From assembly GCA_004376975.1 (NCBI GenBank), contig SOJA01000041.1, positions 1 to 19,153 of the forward strand: a DNA stretch of 19,153 nt, written 5' to 3'. Both the position numbers and the translations under genes were made by a program. Under the pieces are notes generated by a model, which did no database searches, was not told the DNA's origin, and saw nothing but the letters and a program-made list of their open reading frames with translations. This DNA comes from Candidatus Bathyarchaeota archaeon. GTDB taxonomy: Archaea > Thermoproteota > Bathyarchaeia > Bathyarchaeales > UBA233. This document shows, in pieces, positions 16,097 through 19,153 of this stretch (the first letter of the stretch is position 1; each line of letters begins with the position of its first letter).

Positions 16097-17017
16097 TCAG
16101 AACGCTTTTCCAGAACTTCCAAACAACCGCATCTTGTTTTTGACAACTTGTTTCATGGCCCCTTTGGCTGAACCTAAAATTTTCCTTGGGTCAAACACAT
16201 TGGGTGACTCGGCAAAAAATTCGCGTGTAGCAGCAGTAAAAGCAAGTCGCAAATCCGTGTCAATGTTTATTTTTGTTATTCCCAGCGAGATAGCCTTTTG
16301 AATATGCTTTTCTGGAATGCCTTTTGCTCCGCTTAGTTTAGCCCCGTATTTCACGGCTTTTTCTACAATCTCTGATGGAACACTTGAAGCACCATGTAAA
16401 ACAAGTAAGGTGCTAACTTTTTCACGGATAAGCCTTAACCTTTCAAAATCAAGTTTAGGCTCACCTTTGAATTTGTATGCTCCATGTGAAGTGCCTATTG
16501 CAACCGCAAGGGCGTCAACTCCGGTGCGGTTCACAAACTTTTCAGCCGAGTCAGGGTCGGTCAAAATGGCTTCTTTTTCTTCAACTGTTGATTCTTCCAC
16601 ACCTGCCAGTCTTCCCAGTTCTGCTTCAACTGAAACACCTTTCGGATGTGCCAAATCAATTATCCGCTTGGTTAACGCAACGTTTTCTTCAAACTTCAGA
16701 TGAGAGCCGTCGATCATGACAGATGTGAAACCAGCCTCTATGCATTTTGAAGCTGTTTCCACATCTTTGCCGTGGTCAAGATGCAGAGAAATAGGTACCG
16801 AAGAAGATTTCGCCGCTGCCTTAACCATTTTTCCAATGTAAGGCAAACCTGCATACCGAATAGAACTCGGCGTAACAGCAACTATCGCCGGTGATCTCTC
16901 TTCAACAGCAGCTTCAATCACAGCTAACATGCTTTCCAGATTGCTGATGTTGAACGCTCCTACAGCGTAAGCCTTCTCCATGGCTGGTGACATCAAATCA
17001 TTGTTTGTTACGAGCAT
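16097..17017 (-). CDS. fba: Class II fructose-bisphosphate aldolase
   Basis: A 306-aa Zn-dependent class II (FbaA-like) aldolase cleaving fructose-1,6-bisphosphate to two triose phosphates. Metal and catalytic residues are in HLDHGKD (D-H pair), VEAELG, GTSHGAYKF and LHGASS, and the phosphate site is in NIDTDLR. The N-terminus LVTNNDLMSPAMEKAYAVGAFNI is typical. Archaea more often use the unrelated DhnA-type class I aldolase or the bifunctional FBP aldolase/phosphatase, so this is a bacterial-type enzyme. ATG at 17017 is the start. It is the first gene of an aldolase-PFK operon and has its own promoter at 17049-17058. A tagatose-bisphosphate aldolase activity cannot be excluded from sequence alone. 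Confidence 0.93.
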   Translation of the reverse strand: MLVTNNDLMSPAMEKAYAVGAFNISNLESMLAVIEAAVEERSPAIVAVTPSSIRYAGLPYIGKMVKAAAKSSSVPISLHLDHGKDVETASKCIEAGFTSVMIDGSHLKFEENVALTKRIIDLAHPKGVSVEAELGRLAGVEESTVEEKEAILTDPDSAEKFVNRTGVDALAVAIGTSHGAYKFKGEPKLDFERLRLIREKVSTLLVLHGASSVPSEIVEKAVKYGAKLSGAKGIPEKHIQKAISLGITKINIDTDLRLAFTAATREFFAESPNVFDPRKILGSAKGAMKQVVKNKMRLFGSSGKAF

Positions 17018-17048
17018 GATTTTTCATGCCAAACTGTATTATTGAATG

Positions 17049-17058
17049 AGTATAAATG
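17049..17058 (-). promoter_or_regulatory. TATA box of the fba-pfk operon
   Basis: On the minus strand CATTTATACT is centred about 25 nt upstream of 17028, placing the transcript start roughly 10 nt before the fba ATG at 17017. A second ATG at 17028 opens a 9-codon frame (ending TGA) that overlaps the fba start out of frame. If the transcript starts exactly there, it would be a leaderless mini-ORF. Confidence 0.45.
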
Positions 17059-17375
17059 ATTTACATGTCTTAGTATACATAATTCAAATAAGCATTTAAA
17101 ATTTCGATTTTTAAGATGAGTTTGTCCTTTGTTTGAGTTGAGAAATTAATTGATTTGCCCTTTCAATGATTTCCCGAACTTTTCTGCCTTCGTTTATTCT
17201 CTAAAACAGTAAATCAACAATAATGCCTTCGAAGCATATGCTGAAAAAAGCATGTAGCTCTGTATGATAAACTTCCATCTTCTTTCTTTCGTTTCTGGAA
17301 TTCAAGCTTTAATGTTCCCGATTATGTTGTCTATGATTTTTTGCGGTTATGAGGGAAATTCTTGGCTTTTGATTG
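17059..17375. other. Intergenic region with a possible TAG-interrupted small ORF
   Basis: There is no intact gene between the membrane protein's stop and the fba promoter. On the minus strand a frame runs from ATG at 17278 through 25 codons to a TAG at 17203-17201, then 29 more codons (RINEGRKVREIIERANQL...) to TAA at 17111. The second part looks like a charged amphipathic helix. It could be a broken small gene, a TAG-containing one, or chance. The rest is A+T-rich with no recognised element. Confidence 0.3.
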
Positions 17376-17846
17376 TTAACTAGGTTTTCCCATCAGTATA
17401 AATGTTGCCAAGGCACCCATACAAACCAACACAATAATTATTGTCATAAAAAGCATCTGCGGAATCCCAAAAATGTAATGTTGAATTTCATAATTCAATG
17501 TTACAAACTTATCTCCAGTCATATTTACATTGGAAAAACGCAAGACGTATTCTCCAGCTTCATCACAGAAAAACCGGTGACTAGTCGTACCCGCCTTTAT
17601 GTACTCAACCTTCACGTTTCCCTGAGGATCGATAATGCAAAAATCCAATGTGCTTTCGGGCTGCCCTAAAACAGTAAACTCTATCAGATCATGATCTTCA
17701 ACCACTAAACTGATGGATCTAGTTCGCTCTTCCCCCTCAGGTACAGTGAAACTTATGGTTGTCGCTTGTGCAAGTTGAACGAGAATCAAGAACACTATTA
17801 CAATGAAAAGAAAATTGATCAGTTTCGTCTTTCGCTGAGTCATCAT
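17376..17846 (-). CDS. Membrane-anchored GOLD/emp24-like protein
   Basis: A 156-aa type I membrane protein. Residues 9-29 are a signal peptide (LINFLFIVIVFLILVQLAQA), 30-128 an extracytoplasmic beta-rich domain, 130-151 a membrane anchor, followed by a very short tail (GKPS). The domain has the layout of the GOLD domain of eukaryotic emp24/p24 cargo receptors: TISFTVPEGEERTRSISL, a DLIEFTVL strand, DFCIIDPQGN, then EAGEYVLRFSNVN and KFVTLNYEIQHYIFG before the anchor. Two Cys (70 and 94) could form a disulfide, as in p24 proteins. The usual p24 coiled coil between GOLD domain and anchor is missing. ATG at 17846 and 17843 are both possible starts. The function is unknown, perhaps binding a surface partner. 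The homology is by pattern only. Confidence 0.75.
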   Translation of the reverse strand: MMTQRKTKLINFLFIVIVFLILVQLAQATTISFTVPEGEERTRSISLVVEDHDLIEFTVLGQPESTLDFCIIDPQGNVKVEYIKAGTTSHRFFCDEAGEYVLRFSNVNMTGDKFVTLNYEIQHYIFGIPQMLFMTIIIVLVCMGALATFILMGKPS

Positions 17847-17931
17847 AACTCGTTTTCTTTAGCCATCGATAACCTTTGCGAATTGAAAATACTTAGTGGC
17901 AATAAGGATTTGGGGCTGCGGTTGATTGCTT

Positions 17932-18330
17932 CTAAAGGGAGTGAGCTAATTCCGAAACTTTATCTTTGATTTGTTTGAATATTTCTTCAGTATGTCCGTG
18001 CGGTAGGAAGTATGGATCAGTAATATTCCACACAATTATTTTGTCTGAACACTGTGGACATTTGTTTAGGATAGCTTCTTTGTGTCTTTGTTTCATAGCT
18101 ACGATAAGATCGTACTTGTCAAGTTGTTTGCCGACTAAGCCTTCCGGTGTTTTCTTTAGATATTGGTTCGCGTTTTCTCTTGCCAAATACTTCTTTGCTT
18201 CTTCTGAGACTGGGATCGCTGGGTCTGTTCCTGCGGACTCTACTTTTGTGTCTGGTCTGAGTTTTTTTAATAATGCTTCTGCCACTGGGCTTCGATATGC
18301 ATTTCCTGAACACACGAACAATACTTTCAA
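17932..18330 (-). CDS. Low-molecular-weight protein tyrosine phosphatase / arsenate reductase family
   Basis: A 132-aa cytosolic phosphatase-fold protein. The P-loop is C7-S-G-N-A-Y-R13-S-P, matching C-X5-R, with C7 as the nucleophile. The general acid is D105 in ITDPY. SAGTDPAIPVSEEAKKYL is typical of both LMW-PTP and ArsC branches. Arsenate reductases of the thioredoxin-coupled type need further Cys near positions 80-90, but here C91 and C94 (CPQC) are close to the 'VMxxxH' helix, so either activity is possible. TTG at 18330 is the start, with GAGGTTG about 7 nt upstream. The stop is TAG. It lies between the GNAT gene and the GOLD-like gene on the same strand. Confidence 0.87.
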   Translation of the reverse strand: MKVLFVCSGNAYRSPVAEALLKKLRPDTKVESAGTDPAIPVSEEAKKYLARENANQYLKKTPEGLVGKQLDKYDLIVAMKQRHKEAILNKCPQCSDKIIVWNITDPYFLPHGHTEEIFKQIKDKVSELAHSL

Positions 18331-18512
18331 GCTGGCAACCTCAAGTCTAATGAGAGCTAATTCGGCTCACGCAGTGATGTATGTCTTGAATCTTTTGGTT
18401 GAGTTCTCGCCAGATACGTGTCTACTTATTCTCCAAGTATCTTTCCCAGCAGTTCCATTCTGATTTTCATGTATTCGCCGCGTAGTAAGTCGAAGCAGAA
18501 GGAGCTCCATTT

Positions 18513-18992
18513 CTAGCCTGCCACATATACTGTGTCCTGTATAACTCCGCCTTTCCTGAACCCGCAGAACTCAAGCGCTTTATGGGCTCGTACGTTATAT
18601 TCTACGCTCCATGCTTCACAGCGTTCCATGTTCAGATAGACAAAGGACATTTCAAGTAGAGCTACCGTAATTTTCTTTCCGAAGCCTTTTTCCCATAGTT
18701 CCTTTTTCCCGATGTATGTGCCTATGTCTGTGGCTTTTACGTTTCCCCATTCCTCTCTGCGAATCGTAGCGAAACCTATGGGCTCGTTGGATTCCATGTT
18801 TTCCACTATTAGGTAAAGATTCTTCTCTTTCATTCTTTCCTCATATTGCTTTTCCAGTTGAGCCATGCTTGCAATGTTAAGGGGCTTGCTTCTGCTGTAC
18901 ATCATTAACTCGAAATCGTTCTCCCAAACGTGGAGCAGTTTCAGATCATCCTTTTCTACGGGTCTAAATCTGAGATTAGCAAATTCGAACAT
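18513..18992 (-). CDS. GNAT N-acetyltransferase (RimJ/RimL type), C-terminus cut by TAG
   Basis: A 159-aa acetyl-CoA-dependent acetyltransferase. LRFRPVEKDDLKLLHVWEND starts the fold. The cofactor loop is ELWEKGFGKKITVALLEMSF (98-117), and N133-x-x-A-x-x-x-L-E-F-C-G-F is the usual substrate-side block. ATG at 18992 follows a strong GGTGA. The frame stops at TAG (18515-18513) straight after DTVYVAG, while the family normally goes on with '(G)KWxxxxxxLLREEY'. The same frame does continue after the TAG for 28 codons (KWSSFCFDLLRGEYMKIR...) to TAA at 18426, and this matches the missing C-terminus. So it is a gene with a premature stop, a read-through gene, or one using TAG as sense. The acetylated substrate is unknown. 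Confidence 0.85.
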   Translation of the reverse strand: MFEFANLRFRPVEKDDLKLLHVWENDFELMMYSRSKPLNIASMAQLEKQYEERMKEKNLYLIVENMESNEPIGFATIRREEWGNVKATDIGTYIGKKELWEKGFGKKITVALLEMSFVYLNMERCEAWSVEYNVRAHKALEFCGFRKGGVIQDTVYVAG

Positions 18993-19153
18993 TCAGTTCA
19001 CCATTTGCTTAATTATTGTGGTTCTAAGAAATTAGGTTTCGCATTGTTTTCCCTTCTTGCAGGGCTGTGGATCCGCAACGGTGTTTTCAATGTGCGCCTA
19101 GGCTTCGCTATCAGTTCTTTAGACGGGTTTTTGTAAGCGTTAATCACGTTTTA
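18993..19153. other. Window edge, no gene supported
   Basis: On the minus strand a frame of about 43 codons from a GTG near 19145 is open but has no ribosome-binding site or recognisable content. The plus-strand frames are shadows of the GNAT gene running out of it. The GNAT promoter probably lies here. Confidence 0.4.

Overview
The window is a gene-dense stretch of archaeal chromosome with moderate A+T content. It is most likely from the TACK side of the Archaea, and a Bathyarchaeia-type (MCG) genome is my best guess. The archaeal markers are a complete SRP RNA, an Orc1/Cdc6 AAA+ protein, a pyruvoyl-dependent arginine decarboxylase, an archaeal short-form triosephosphate isomerase, an archaeal winged-helix regulator, a Cys-rich protein of the KHxxGYL...DECLTC type, and TATA boxes about 25 nt upstream of transcript or ORF starts. 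Mixed with these are bacterial-type glycolytic enzymes: two PfkA-family phosphofructokinases and a class II fructose-bisphosphate aldolase. The lineage is inferred from gene content only. Start codons are often TTG or GTG.

Layout. 1-173: no gene seen. 174-2368 (minus): HAD hydrolase and a processive GT2 membrane glycosyltransferase. 2369-3416: mostly intergenic, with a candidate leaderless 45-aa gene (plus) and a small winged-helix regulator (minus). 3417-3914: YfcE/MJ0936-type phosphodiesterase (plus). 3933-6129 (minus): an operon of a divergent cdc6, a winged-helix protein and an unrecognised helical protein. 6282-10575 (plus): pdaD, tpiA, a DUF89 phosphatase and a glycogen-debranching enzyme, the last three tightly packed. 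10567-11604 (minus): galT, overlapping the debranching gene tail to tail. 11605-12120: possible gene remnant. 12121-12439 (minus): SRP RNA, divergent from pfk copy 1 (plus, 12576-13538). 13742-14819 (plus): Cys-rich small protein and a GrpB-family protein. 15054-18992 (minus): GNAT, LMW phosphatase, a membrane-anchored GOLD-like protein, class II aldolase and pfk copy 2, the last two in one operon.

Function. The centre of the window is a sugar and glycogen module. Debranching enzyme releases glucose from glycogen, GalT brings in galactose-1-phosphate, the two PFKs and the aldolase carry out upper glycolysis, and TIM balances the triose phosphates. The DUF89 enzyme between TIM and the debranching enzyme may clean up unwanted phosphometabolites. 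The two PFKs carry different phosphoryl-donor signatures: copy 2 looks PPi-type, and copy 1 is nearer the ATP type but with odd substitutions. This suggests division of labour, with one copy reversible and energy-saving. The other points I would look at again are the divergent cdc6 operon, the GNAT gene whose homology-like C-terminus lies beyond an in-frame TAG, the eukaryote-like GOLD protein, and the small genes that standard length cut-offs would miss.
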